Both the position numbers and the translations under genes were made by a program. The notes beneath the pieces were generated by a model, which saw only the letters and a program-made list of their open reading frames with translations, was not told where the DNA came from and ran no database searches. Below, piece after piece: positions 1-6,875 of a stretch of 64,000 nucleotides of DNA. Within the stretch, counting starts at the first letter, position 1, and each line of letters begins with the position of its first letter. This DNA comes from Novosphingobium sp. EMRT-2 (GTDB lineage: Bacteria; Pseudomonadota; Alphaproteobacteria; Sphingomonadales; Sphingomonadaceae): positions 1,793,501 through 1,857,500 of the forward strand of contig NZ_CP039695.1 in NCBI RefSeq assembly GCF_005145025.1, written 5' to 3'.

Positions 1-61
1 GCGTCATGGCCTCTCCGCCCATCGACTTGACCGGGTAGCGGTGCAGGGAAACCACTTTCAT
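1..61 (-). CDS. MOSC domain protein, N-terminal fragment (cut by window edge)
   Basis: Only the first 20 codons lie in the window. They read MKVVSLHRYPVKSMGGEAMT, which matches the opening of MOSC N-terminal beta-barrel proteins (typically a hydrophobic strand followed by YPVKS and a small-residue/E stretch). MOSC proteins are sulfur-carrier relatives of the molybdenum cofactor sulfurase; the substrate of this one cannot be told from the fragment. The ATG overlaps the stop codon of the DUF454 gene as ATGA, so the two are probably translationally coupled in one minus-strand operon with sufE. Confidence 0.7.
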   Translation of the reverse strand, partial: MKVVSLHRYPVKSMGGEAMT

Positions 62-411
62 TCCGCGCGCGTCCATATCCAGGTGCCCGAAATCGCCATG
101 ACCGCCGCCGGGACAAGCACCCAGGGCCAGCCCGCGATCAGGGCGGTGATGCCCACGCTGATCGCCATGGCAATCAGCGCCGCCTTCTTGGCGCGGCGCG
201 AGATGGCGCGGCGTTCCCGCCACTGGCGCAGCGCGGGGCCATATTTCGGGTGATCGAGCAGGCGCTGTTCCCACGCCGGATTGCCCTTGGCGAAGCAGAA
301 CGCAGCCAGCAGCAGGAACGGCACGGTCGGCAGCAGCGGCAGGAAGGCTCCCACCGTCCCGATCGCAACGAAGGCAAGGCCGGCCCCCGTCCAGAGATGC
401 CGGCCCAGCAC
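58..411 (-). CDS. DUF454 (YbaN-like) inner-membrane protein
   Basis: A 117-residue protein with a GTG start. It has a hydrophobic hairpin near residues 8-40 containing GTVGAFLPLLPTVPFLLLA, the hallmark of the DUF454/YbaN family (G-x-G-xxLPxLPTxPFLLLAAxCF), then a basic loop and a second hydrophobic region at about 78-110. The family is small integral membrane proteins of unknown function. It lies 4 bases downstream of sufE and overlaps the MOSC gene by four bases, so the three look co-transcribed. The family assignment is solid; no biochemical role can be inferred. Confidence 0.85.
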   Translation of the reverse strand: MLGRHLWTGAGLAFVAIGTVGAFLPLLPTVPFLLLAAFCFAKGNPAWEQRLLDHPKYGPALRQWRERRAISRRAKKAALIAMAISVGITALIAGWPWVLVPAAVMAISGTWIWTRAE

Positions 412-415
412 GGCG

Positions 416-829
416 CTATCCGGCCGCGATCCGAGCGGCGTGTTCGCGCACCAGCGCGATCATGTTGGGCACGCCCTGCGTCCGGTTGGAGGAAAGCTGG
501 TTCTTCAGGTCGAACGGCGCCAGCCGCGCGGCGATGTCGGTTCCGGCCACGTCCCGCGCCGGCCGGTCCTGCACCGCGGCCAGCACCAGCGCGACGATGC
601 CCTTGGTGATCGCCGCGTTGCTGTCCGCCAGGAAATGCAGCTTTCCAGCCCCTTCGTTCTCGATGGGATAGACCCAGACGCTGGCCGAACATCCGCGCAC
701 CAGTGTGGCGTCGGTCTTGAGCGCATCGGGCATCGGCTCCAGTTCGCGCCCCAGTTCGATCAGCAGGCGATAACGTTCGTCGCCATCGAGAAACGCGTAT
801 TCTTCCAGAATGTCTTCAAGGCTGCGCAT
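416..829 (-). CDS. sufE: SufE-family cysteine desulfurase activator
   Basis: A 137-residue SufE/CsdE-like protein. SufE accepts persulfide sulfur from the cysteine desulfurase SufS and passes it to the iron-sulfur cluster scaffold in the cytosol. The acceptor cysteine sits in VRGCSASVW near residue 46, the conserved V-x-GC-x-S-x-VW motif. Length is normal for the family. I chose the ATG at 829 over a TTG one codon upstream. No suf operon is nearby, so this is a stand-alone sufE, common in alphaproteobacteria. Its MOSC neighbour downstream is also connected with sulfur transfer, which is suggestive but not proof of a link. Confidence 0.9.
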   Translation of the reverse strand: MRSLEDILEEYAFLDGDERYRLLIELGRELEPMPDALKTDATLVRGCSASVWVYPIENEGAGKLHFLADSNAAITKGIVALVLAAVQDRPARDVAGTDIAARLAPFDLKNQLSSNRTQGVPNMIALVREHAARIAAG

Positions 830-883
830 CAACTGTCTTGCCGTCCACGGTCCGTCTTGCGCGCCGGGATAGGCGCAGGACCG

Positions 884-1117
884 TCAGAGGTCCACCCCGC
901 TTGCGATGGCTTCCAGCTTGCGGATGCGTTCCTTGAGATCGGCCACCTCGATCAGGCCGACCGCCGGCATATCGCCATGGCGGTGCTGGAGTTCCAGCCG
1001 CTTGAAGGCCAGCCAGCCGTTCCAGGCGCGCAGCAGCGCCGCGGCGACGATGACGAGGCCCACCAGCGCGGCGGCGGCGATCAGGGTGGGATCGGTGAAC
1101 AGAGTCGTGTCCGGCAT
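884..1117 (-). CDS. Small PspB-like membrane/coiled-coil protein, last gene of the psp array
   Basis: A 77-residue protein with one transmembrane segment (about residues 11-29, rich in A, L and V) followed by a charged amphipathic stretch ending DLKERIRKLEAIASG. This is the PspB architecture: N-terminal membrane helix and short C-terminal coiled coil. It is the most distant and shortest member of a tandem set of such proteins, and lacks the ERIVTD signature of the two genes upstream but keeps the preceding leucine-heptad pattern. I do not recognise a named family. The position at the end of the psp operon suggests an envelope-stress role. Confidence 0.75.
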   Translation of the reverse strand: MPDTTLFTDPTLIAAAALVGLVIVAAALLRAWNGWLAFKRLELQHRHGDMPAVGLIEVADLKERIRKLEAIASGVDL

Positions 1118-1143
1118 GTTCGTTCTCCGGTAGGGCGGGCGCG

Positions 1144-1407
1144 TCAGCGGTCGCGCAGCGCCTCGATCTCGCTGGCCAGACGGCGCGTATCGTGCGCCTG
1201 GCTGGTGCTGGCGTCGGTCACGATCCGCTCCACCACTTCCAGCCGCTTGCGCAGGGTTTCCACCTCGCGCTCCAGCTCGGCGGTATAGGCGGGATCGGTG
1301 GGTGGGCCGGCCTGGTACCCTTCGCTTTCATGCCAGCGGCGGTGCATCCGCATCTTGGCAAAGGCGAGGATGGCGACAATGGCGACCATGGCGCTCCAGA
1401 AACTCAC
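1144..1407 (-). CDS. PspB-like small membrane protein with coiled coil
   Basis: An 87-residue protein with a GTG start. A short hydrophobic helix occupies about residues 5-18, then a basic/proline linker, then a heptad coiled coil (about 44-85) containing LRKRLEVVERIVTD and ending EIEALRDR. The ERIVTD plus IEALR pair recurs in the next two upstream genes, so the three are paralogues. PspB itself has ERLVASD at the matching place. Not a named family that I know. An inner-membrane partner of PspA/PspC is the natural inference. The gene lies 33 bases after its upstream neighbour. Confidence 0.78.
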   Translation of the reverse strand: MSFWSAMVAIVAILAFAKMRMHRRWHESEGYQAGPPTDPAYTAELEREVETLRKRLEVVERIVTDASTSQAHDTRRLASEIEALRDR

Positions 1408-1440
1408 GGGCGTATTTCCTTGTACCTGCGGTTGAATACC

Positions 1441-1713
1441 TCAGTGGACTTCGGTTTCGCGCAGTGCCTCGATCCGCAGCGCGAGGTCCGTGCCGGAATC
1501 GGTGACGAGCCGTTCCAGGACGCGCACGCGCTGTTCCAGCCGCTCGTTGTGCGCGATGTATTGCGCGGTCTTTTCCGCCGTCTGGCGCGAAAGCAGTTCC
1601 ATTTCCCGTTCCTTGAACGCCAGGCGGCGCTTGTAGAGGTCCGAGACGATGCCGAGCGTGACGGGCAGGCCGATGACGATGCCCAGCGCGGCGAGAAAGA
1701 CCGATGGCATCAT
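1441..1713 (-). CDS. PspB-like small membrane protein with coiled coil
   Basis: A 90-residue protein: an N-terminal membrane helix (about 4-25), a basic stretch, then a coiled coil with NERLEQRVRVLERLVTDSG and IEALRETEVH at the end. It is clearly a paralogue of the genes on both sides. Its ATG overlaps the stop of the upstream gene (ATGA), indicating translational coupling within the psp operon; a second in-frame ATG follows directly. The function is inferred only from architecture and operon position. Confidence 0.8.
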   Translation of the reverse strand: MMPSVFLAALGIVIGLPVTLGIVSDLYKRRLAFKEREMELLSRQTAEKTAQYIAHNERLEQRVRVLERLVTDSGTDLALRIEALRETEVH

Positions 1714-2006
1714 GGCCGCAACTCCGGCCGGGCCATAGCCTCGGCGGCCAGGATGCCGGCGCCGTCGGAACGGAGCGCCTCGATCTGCGCGGCCACGTCA
1801 TAGCTCTTGTCGGTGACGATGCGTTCGAGCACGCGGACCCGCTCCTCCAGCGCCTTGACCTGCGCCGCGGTGGCGCCGTCGCCCTGCACCGCGCCCGCTT
1901 CCACTTCACGGATGCGCAGTTCGGCCATGCGGCGCTTGTGGCGCGTGACGATGGCCACGATCGGGATGCTAAGCGCCACGATCGGTATCGAAATCGGATC
2001 GAACAT
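1710..2006 (-). CDS. PspB-like small membrane protein with coiled coil
   Basis: A 98-residue protein starting with a hydrophobic helix (about residues 4-22), then an RHKRR basic patch and a coiled coil with VKALEERVRVLERIVTDKS and AAQIEALRSDG. It has an extra C-terminal tail of about 15 residues. RVRVLER(I/L)VTD is almost identical in this protein and the next gene downstream, which points to recent duplication. It follows pspC by 41 bases and overlaps the downstream paralogue by four. Confidence 0.8.
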   Translation of the reverse strand: MFDPISIPIVALSIPIVAIVTRHKRRMAELRIREVEAGAVQGDGATAAQVKALEERVRVLERIVTDKSYDVAAQIEALRSDGAGILAAEAMARPELRP

Positions 2007-2047
2007 CGGTCATTTTCCCCTCAGCGCTGCCCCGGAATGACCGGATT

Positions 2048-2425
2048 TCAGCGCAATTTCTCGATCTCGGCCGAAAGGCGCGGATTGCTGCTGACATAGA
2101 AGCTTTCCACTTCGGCCAGCCGGCGGTCGATATCGCGGAACTGGGCGCGGACTTCGCGGGCGGTGCGCGCCGGAGACTGGCGGACACCCTGCCAGAACTT
2201 CTGCTCCTGCCGGTCGCCGTAAAGGTAGCCGGGCTTCTTTTCGGACAGGAAGCCGAGCGCCAGGTACACGAAGGGCAGGAAACCGAGGCCGCAGAACGTC
2301 AGCACCACGAAGCCCAGCCGGACCCACAGCACGTCCACGCCGGTGTAATCCGCGATGCCCGCGCAAACACCCATGAACTTCCCGTTAACCTTATCCCGGT
2401 AGAAGCGGGTTCGTGGACTATTCAC
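2048..2425 (-). CDS. pspC: PspC-domain envelope stress membrane protein
   Basis: A 125-residue protein with a PspC domain at about residues 7-68: FYRDKVNGKFMGVCAGIADYTGVDVLWVR followed by a long hydrophobic segment. PspC with PspB senses membrane stress and recruits PspA in enterobacteria. After the domain a charged helix (about 88-125) ends in SAEIEKLR, a heptad tail reminiscent of the IEALR ends of the downstream paralogues. The GTG start overlaps the pspB stop (GTGA). Confidence 0.92.
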   Translation of the reverse strand: MNSPRTRFYRDKVNGKFMGVCAGIADYTGVDVLWVRLGFVVLTFCGLGFLPFVYLALGFLSEKKPGYLYGDRQEQKFWQGVRQSPARTAREVRAQFRDIDRRLAEVESFYVSSNPRLSAEIEKLR

Positions 2426-2730
2426 TTCGACATCCCCTTCTTTTCGGCGAGCATGCGATCAAGCTCTCGCAGCTGCTGGTTGTCTGTTTCGCGATCGTGC
2501 TGAATGCGCGCGGGGCGGAATTCCGGATTGTCGGACGCTACCAGCCGCTCCACCGTATCCATCCGCTCGTCCAGGCGGCGCGCCAGCTGGTACAGTTCGT
2601 CCAGCAGCGCCTCGTCGCCCGTGGTCAGCGTGGCGGCGGTCTTCCAGCGGGTTATGTAGTGAAGGATGATCCAGGGTAACCCGACGAAGATTCCCAGGAT
2701 CGCAACGAGCGGGATGAGCACCTCTTCCAT
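2422..2730 (-). CDS. pspB: PspB envelope stress membrane protein
   Basis: A 102-residue PspB-type protein: membrane helix at about 5-27, then RWK and a coiled coil with YQLARRLDERMDTVERLVASDNPEFR. In the family PspB pairs with PspC at the inner membrane and helps release PspF from PspA. It is longer than E. coli PspB (about 74 residues) because of a charged C-terminal tail ending in LDRMLAEKKGMSK. It starts 3 bases after the pspA stop and is coupled to pspC. Confidence 0.88.
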   Translation of the reverse strand: MEEVLIPLVAILGIFVGLPWIILHYITRWKTAATLTTGDEALLDELYQLARRLDERMDTVERLVASDNPEFRPARIQHDRETDNQQLRELDRMLAEKKGMSK

Positions 2731-2733
2731 GGA

Positions 2734-3405
2734 TCAGTTGCCTTTCGCCAACGCGCGCTTCATCGCTTCGAGTTCCTCATCCACCTTGTCCTGCCCGGCC
2801 AGCGCGGCGATCTCGTCCGCCAGGCTCGGCGCCTTGCCATCGGCCAGGTTCAGCGCATCGGCACGGCCTTCGGCATAGTCGACGCGGCGTTCGAGCTGGT
2901 CGAACCGGGCAAGCGCCTCATCGACGCGCTCGTTGGTGAGCAGGCTGCGCAGGCGGACGCGGTTCTCGGCGCTTTCCAGCCGCGCGGCGATCGCCGTCTG
3001 GCGGCTGCGCGCTTCACGCAAACGGGTCTGGAGCTTCTCGATGTCCTGCTCGTAGGCGCGCATCGCGTCGTCGAGGACGCCGATCTCGGCCTTGAGCTGT
3101 TCGGCCATGTCGGTCGCCTTGTTCTTCTCGACCAGGGCGGCGCGGGCCAGATCCTCGCGATCCTTGCTGAGCGCGAGCTGGGCCTTTTCCGCCCAGTCGG
3201 CCTGGAGCCGTTCCAGCTTCCCGACGTGCCGCTGCATCTCCTTCTGATCGGCGATGGTGCGCGCGGCGGAGGCCCGCACTTCGACAAGCGTCTCCTCCAT
3301 CTCCATGATGATCATCCGGATCATCTTGGCAGGATCGTCCGCCTTGTCCAGCAAGTCGTTGAAATTGGCAGCAATAATGTCGCGCGTCCGCGAAAAAATG
3401 CCCAT
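2734..3405 (-). CDS. pspA: Phage shock protein A (PspA/IM30 family)
   Basis: A 223-residue PspA, the membrane-binding ESCRT-III-like coiled-coil protein that protects a leaky inner membrane and, in enterobacteria, inhibits PspF. It opens with the family-typical MGIFSRTRDIIAANFNDLL and KADDPAKMIRMIIMEMEETLVEVR, then long heptad helices throughout. GGAG lies 8 bases before the chosen ATG. The frame stays open for 48 more codons upstream to a GTG that overlaps the stop of the leader gene, so a longer form is possible (see findings). First full-size gene of the psp operon. Confidence 0.95.
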   Translation of the reverse strand: MGIFSRTRDIIAANFNDLLDKADDPAKMIRMIIMEMEETLVEVRASAARTIADQKEMQRHVGKLERLQADWAEKAQLALSKDREDLARAALVEKNKATDMAEQLKAEIGVLDDAMRAYEQDIEKLQTRLREARSRQTAIAARLESAENRVRLRSLLTNERVDEALARFDQLERRVDYAEGRADALNLADGKAPSLADEIAALAGQDKVDEELEAMKRALAKGN

Positions 3406-3545
3406 CAGGTTGACTCCGTTGGTGAAGATGGGACGCGATTGGCCATTCGCGTCCTGGAAACGGGTGTTGGCGCGCAGCGCATCCAGTTCCGCATCGAAGC
3501 GGGACGCGCGCGACCCTTCCGGTCGTACCGGGGTCAGGTCTTCGG

Positions 3546-3704
3546 TCACGCCAGTTCGCCGGTAATCGCGGCGCTGGAGGCCAGCACCTGCGGCGCGGCC
3601 TGAATCTGCTGGGTCAGTGCGAAGCAGTTGAGAGCCAGCATCGCGCCAATGCTGGCGAGCGCTGCGCGGCCGAGCTTGGTCGAAAAGAAGCGGGCGGTGT
3701 ACAT
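3546..3704 (-). CDS. 52-residue leader membrane protein of the psp operon
   Basis: A 52-residue frame beginning MYTARFFSTKLGRAALASIG, with a hydrophobic stretch at about 14-30 and then TQQIQAAPQVLASSAAITGELA. It resembles a secreted or membrane-anchored small protein: basic N-terminus, hydrophobic core, then a possible cleavage area after IQAA. GGAGA lies about 7 bases before the ATG at 3704. It is the first frame after the sigma-54 promoter at 3764-3779. I do not recognise a family. A start two codons earlier (ATG at 3710) is possible but sits too close to the ribosome binding site. Confidence 0.65.
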   Translation of the reverse strand: MYTARFFSTKLGRAALASIGAMLALNCFALTQQIQAAPQVLASSAAITGELA

Positions 3705-3763
3705 CTGCATTCTCCGTGGAAGCGTGGCCGAAGATACCGGGCCAGTGCGTTTGTTCACCTTTC

Positions 3764-3779
3764 AGCAAGCCGCGTGCCA
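3764..3779 (-). promoter_or_regulatory. Sigma-54 (-24/-12) promoter of the psp operon
   Basis: On the minus strand the sequence reads TGGCAC-N5-TTGCT, a perfect match to the sigma-54 consensus TGGCAC-N5-TTGCW. It lies between the divergent psp operon and pspF, pointing at the psp genes, with the expected start site near 3753 and about 50 bases of leader before the 52-residue gene. Two direct GGAAATCC copies (3787-3794 and 3796-3803) sit just upstream and could be part of an activator site. PspF is the obvious activator. Confidence 0.92.
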
Positions 3780-3880
3780 AACCGCGGGAAATCCCGGAAA
3801 TCCGCCATTTTTATGCCCGTGTCGCACCTATGACATGGCATCCGTTGCCTTGATTTGGTGAAATATGCTAAAACTTGGCG

Positions 3881-4906
3881 ATGGATCGGGAAGTTCAGTT
3901 CATCGGCCAGTCCGGCGCGTTTCTTGACGCCGTCGAACGCGCCAGCCGCGCCGCGCCCATGCGCCGTCCCGTGCTGGTGATCGGCGAGCGCGGCACCGGC
4001 AAGGAACTGATCGCCGAAAGATTGCACCGCCTGTCCACCCGCTGGCAGGAGCCGCTGATCACCCTGAACTGTGCTGCACTGCCAGAAACCCTTATAGAAG
4101 CTGAACTTTTTGGCCACGAAGCCGGTGCTTTCACCGGCGCGACGCGCGCCCGCGCCGGCCGTTTCGAGGAAGCGGACAAAGGCACGCTTTTTCTCGACGA
4201 ACTGGCGACTTTGTCGATGAGCGCGCAGGAGAGGCTGCTGCGCGCGGTCGAATATGGCGAAATCACGCGGATCGGCGCCTCGCGTCCGGTGCGCGTGGAC
4301 GTCAGAATCGTCGCCGCGACCAACGAAGACCTCCCAAAAGCCGCGGAAGAAGGCCGTTTTCGCGCCGATTTGCTCGATCGGCTGAGTTTCGAGGTCATTA
4401 CCCTGCCCCCGCTGCGCGTGCGCGAGGGCGATATCGCGGTTCTGGCCGATTATTTCGGACGGCGCATGGCCGCCGAGCTGCACTGGGATTCCTGGCCCGG
4501 CTTTGCCCCCCACGCGGCGCGGCAGCTGGAAGACTATGCGTGGCCCGGAAATGTCCGAGAGTTACGTAACGTAATCGAGCGCGCGGTCTATCGCTGGGAC
4601 GATTCTGGCGCCCCGATCGCGCATATTCAGTTCGATCCGTTCGAAAGTCCGTGGAAGCCGGCGTCCCTGCCGCGCATCGCGGAGGCCCCGTCGCCCGCGC
4701 CGGCAGCCTCGCCAAGAACGGCACAAGATTTTGATTTTATTGACGATCTTCGCGGCGCCGTGGACGCGCATGAGCGCGCGATCCTGGAACACGCGCTCGG
4801 ACGGCACCGCTACAACCAGCGCCAGACCGCAAAAGCGCTGGGCCTGAGCTACGATCAGCTCCGGCACTGCCTGAAGAAGCACGGTCTGCTCGAAAAGGGC
4901 GATTAG
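3881..4906 (+). CDS. pspF: PspF, sigma-54-dependent activator of the psp operon
   Basis: A 341-residue bacterial enhancer-binding protein with no receiver domain, as in PspF. The AAA+ domain starts at the N-terminus: Walker A GERGTGKE at 35-42, the sigma-54 contact loop GAFTGA at 82-87, Walker B LFLDE at 103-107, and the conserved YAWPGNVREL further on. A Fis-type helix-turn-helix lies at the C-terminus (RYNQRQTAKALGLSYDQLR). Activity is expected to be held down by PspA binding. I chose ATG 3881 over TTG 3875. A perfect GTTACGTAAC palindrome lies inside the coding region at 4561-4570, where it supplies a rare TTA leucine codon in ELRNVIER. Confidence 0.93.
   Translation: MDREVQFIGQSGAFLDAVERASRAAPMRRPVLVIGERGTGKELIAERLHRLSTRWQEPLITLNCAALPETLIEAELFGHEAGAFTGATRARAGRFEEADKGTLFLDELATLSMSAQERLLRAVEYGEITRIGASRPVRVDVRIVAATNEDLPKAAEEGRFRADLLDRLSFEVITLPPLRVREGDIAVLADYFGRRMAAELHWDSWPGFAPHAARQLEDYAWPGNVRELRNVIERAVYRWDDSGAPIAHIQFDPFESPWKPASLPRIAEAPSPAPAASPRTAQDFDFIDDLRGAVDAHERAILEHALGRHRYNQRQTAKALGLSYDQLRHCLKKHGLLEKGD
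4561..4570. repeat. GTTACGTAAC palindrome inside pspF
   Basis: A perfect 10-base palindrome in the pspF reading frame. It encodes L-R-N using TTA, an unusual leucine codon in this GC-rich region. It is one of five perfect copies I found by eye in the window. Confidence 0.7.
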
Positions 4907-4960
4907 TTACGTAACGAAATGGATTTTGTTACGTAACAATAGGCCATTTCATCACGTAAC
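4906..4960. promoter_or_regulatory. Three regularly spaced GTTACGTAAC-type palindromes between pspF and recF
   Basis: Perfect copies lie at 4906-4915 (sharing the last base of the pspF stop codon) and 4928-4937, and a copy matching 8 of 10 bases lies at 4951-4960. Start-to-start spacings are 22 and 23 bases, close to two helical turns, which is typical of a cooperative protein-binding array. recF starts 70 bases after the last copy. The binding protein is unknown to me; the motif is not the parS, DnaA-box, LexA or CtrA consensus. Confidence 0.7.
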
Positions 4961-5029
4961 GCGCGCTGCCAGACCCGCCAGCGCCGAAATCGGTTCCCCC
5001 CTGCCTGTACGATGTTCTAAGCCGCCGCC

Positions 5030-6103
5030 ATGTCGCTCACCCGCCTCACCTTGCGTCATTTTCGCAACCACGTGGCGACGCGCCTGGAAAAAACGCGCGA
5101 TTTCAATATCTTGGTCGGCGAGAATGGCGCCGGCAAGACCAACGTGCTCGAAGCGGTCTCGCTGCTGGCGCCCGGACGCGGTTTGCGCCGGGCGCAGCCC
5201 GCCGAAATGGCCGGGCGCAGCGGCGATGGAGGCTTCGCCGTGGCGGCGGAACTGGAAGATGGCGCGGTCGCGCTCGGCACGGCCAGCACGGCGGATGCTC
5301 CAAACCGCCGGAATGTAAGGATAAATGGTGCGGAAGGGCCGGCAGCACGGTTGGCCGAGTGGCTCTCCATCACCTGGCTGACCCCGGCCATGGACCGCCT
5401 CTTCGCCGAAAGCGCGAGCGGACGGCGCCGCTTCCTCGATCGGCTGGTGCTGGCGCGCCTGCCCGGACACGCCCGAAATGCCGGCCGTTACGAGACGGCG
5501 TTGCGCGAACGCAACCGCCTGCTGGCCGATCCGGCCGATCCCGACCCGCTGTGGCTGGACGCGCTTGAGGCGCAAATGGCTGAAAACGGAGCGTTAATTG
5601 CTGCCGCCCGGCGCGATCTGGTCGCCGACCTGACGCGCGCTATCGCGGTGCTGCCGGAGCAGCCTTTCGCCCGTCCGGCGCTCGAATATGCCTCCGAAAC
5701 GCCTTCGGACGGCGAAGAATTGCGCATTTTGTTACGTAACAACCGTCGCCGCGACCGCGCGGCAGGGCGCAGTTTGACCGGTCCGCACCGCGATGACCTG
5801 GCCGTGACCCTCGCCGCCAAGCAATCGCCCGCCGCGGACTGCTCCACGGGCGAGCAAAAGGCCATGCTCATCGCGATTGTGCTGGCCCACGCACAGCTCA
5901 CCGCCGGCGAGCGGCCCCGCCTGCTGCTGCTGGACGAAATCGCCGCGCATCTCGATCCGCTGCGCCGCGCGGCACTGTTCGAGCGATTGGCGGCATCGGG
6001 CGCACAAGTGTGGATGACCGGCACCGAACTCGCCCCGTTCGAGGAAATCGCAGGCGGCAGCGCGGTGTGGCGCGTGGCGGACGGCGTGGCCACGCGGGCC
6101 TGA
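5030..6103 (+). CDS. recF: DNA replication and repair protein RecF
   Basis: A 357-residue RecF, an SMC-like ABC ATPase that helps load RecA at gapped DNA. Walker A GENGAGKT is at 30-37 after the family opening [12 protein letters not shown]. The signature LTGPHRDDL and Walker [13 protein letters not shown] appear in the C-terminal half, followed by WMTGTE. Length is normal. It is not beside dnaA/dnaN here. A GTTACGTAAC palindrome lies within the gene at 5731-5740 (coding L-R-N with TTA). The stop codon abuts that of the convergent esterase gene with no gap (TGATCA). Confidence 0.96.
   Translation: MSLTRLTLRHFRNHVATRLEKTRDFNILVGENGAGKTNVLEAVSLLAPGRGLRRAQPAEMAGRSGDGGFAVAAELEDGAVALGTASTADAPNRRNVRINGAEGPAARLAEWLSITWLTPAMDRLFAESASGRRRFLDRLVLARLPGHARNAGRYETALRERNRLLADPADPDPLWLDALEAQMAENGALIAAARRDLVADLTRAIAVLPEQPFARPALEYASETPSDGEELRILLRNNRRRDRAAGRSLTGPHRDDLAVTLAAKQSPAADCSTGEQKAMLIAIVLAHAQLTAGERPRLLLLDEIAAHLDPLRRAALFERLAASGAQVWMTGTELAPFEEIAGGSAVWRVADGVATRA
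5731..5740. repeat. GTTACGTAAC palindrome inside recF
   Basis: A perfect 10-base palindrome within recF, read as leucine (TTA), arginine, asparagine in RILLRNNRR. It is the same motif and the same three codons as the copy inside pspF. Confidence 0.7.
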
Positions 6104-6811
6104 TCAGGCCCCGTGCCTGTCCTCCGCCGCCTTCAGCGCCTTCGCCACATCGCCCTGCGTGGCCACCACGATGCGATCGATTCCTTGCGCGTTTGGGTGG
6201 ATATTATCGCCCAATAACAACGCTTTGTTGCCGATCACGGGTTGCAGGAAGAACGGCACCAGCGGCACGTCGTACTTCTTCGCCAGCGCCGGCCAGATCG
6301 GGTTGAACGCCCGTGTGTAGTCCGCCCCCATGTTGGGCGCGGCGAGCATTCCGGTGAGCATCGCGGGCAACCCGCGCTTCTTCAATTCGGCCAGGATCGC
6401 ATCGAGATTGGCGCGGGTTTCGGCCGGTGGCAGCCCGCGCAGCATGTCGTTGCCGCCCAGCCCCACCAGCACCAGCGCGGGCTTTACGGGCTGGTTGTCG
6501 AGCGTGAACGCCAGCCGTTGCAAGCCGGCCGCCGTGGTATCGCCGGAGACGCCCGCGCCCACCACTTTCACCGGCGTTCCCGCCGCGTTGAGCGCCACCT
6601 GCAGCTTCGCCGGATAGCTCTCGTCCTGCCGGAGCTGGTATCCGGCGTAGAGGCTGTCGCCGAACGCCAGGATCACCGGGGCGTTGGCGGGAACGGGCGC
6701 GGCCGAAACCGCCGTCGTTGGGGACGCGGAAGGCTCTGAATCCGCAGTTTTTTCGCCCGAACAGGCGGCCAGCGACAGGACAAGGGCGATAACGAGCGGG
6801 AAACGGCGCAT
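6104..6811 (-). CDS. SGNH-family arylesterase/lysophospholipase (TesA-like lipoprotein)
   Basis: A 235-residue GDSL/SGNH hydrolase. The N-terminus is a lipoprotein signal with lipobox LAAC (Cys17). Catalytic blocks are visible: GDS with Ser53 in LAFGDSLYAGY, a glycine block in GAGVSGDTTAAG, GGND in LVGLGGNDMLRG, and D-x-x-H in GDNIHPNAQG. It likely hydrolyses acyl or aryl esters in the periplasm. It is divergent from the YbbA/YbbP-type genes, the same arrangement as tesA-ybbA-ybbP in E. coli, which supports the TesA-like call. The start at 6811 was chosen because the signal peptide begins there. Confidence 0.92.
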   Translation of the reverse strand: MRRFPLVIALVLSLAACSGEKTADSEPSASPTTAVSAAPVPANAPVILAFGDSLYAGYQLRQDESYPAKLQVALNAAGTPVKVVGAGVSGDTTAAGLQRLAFTLDNQPVKPALVLVGLGGNDMLRGLPPAETRANLDAILAELKKRGLPAMLTGMLAAPNMGADYTRAFNPIWPALAKKYDVPLVPFFLQPVIGNKALLLGDNIHPNAQGIDRIVVATQGDVAKALKAAEDRHGA

Positions 6812-6875
6812 GGGGGCTTTCTGGATCGGACGGCACAGGTTGCGAAGCGCAACCAATCTATGCCACTCCTGCGCG

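Noticed and set aside
41..253. 70-codon plus-strand frame at the left edge
   Set aside because: Antisense to the DUF454 and MOSC genes, no homology recognised.
6684..6875. Longer N-terminus of the YbbA-like ATPase (in-frame ATG at 6684)
   Set aside because: The extra 64 residues overlap the divergent esterase gene and its signal peptide; the ABC domain starts after the GTG at 6876.
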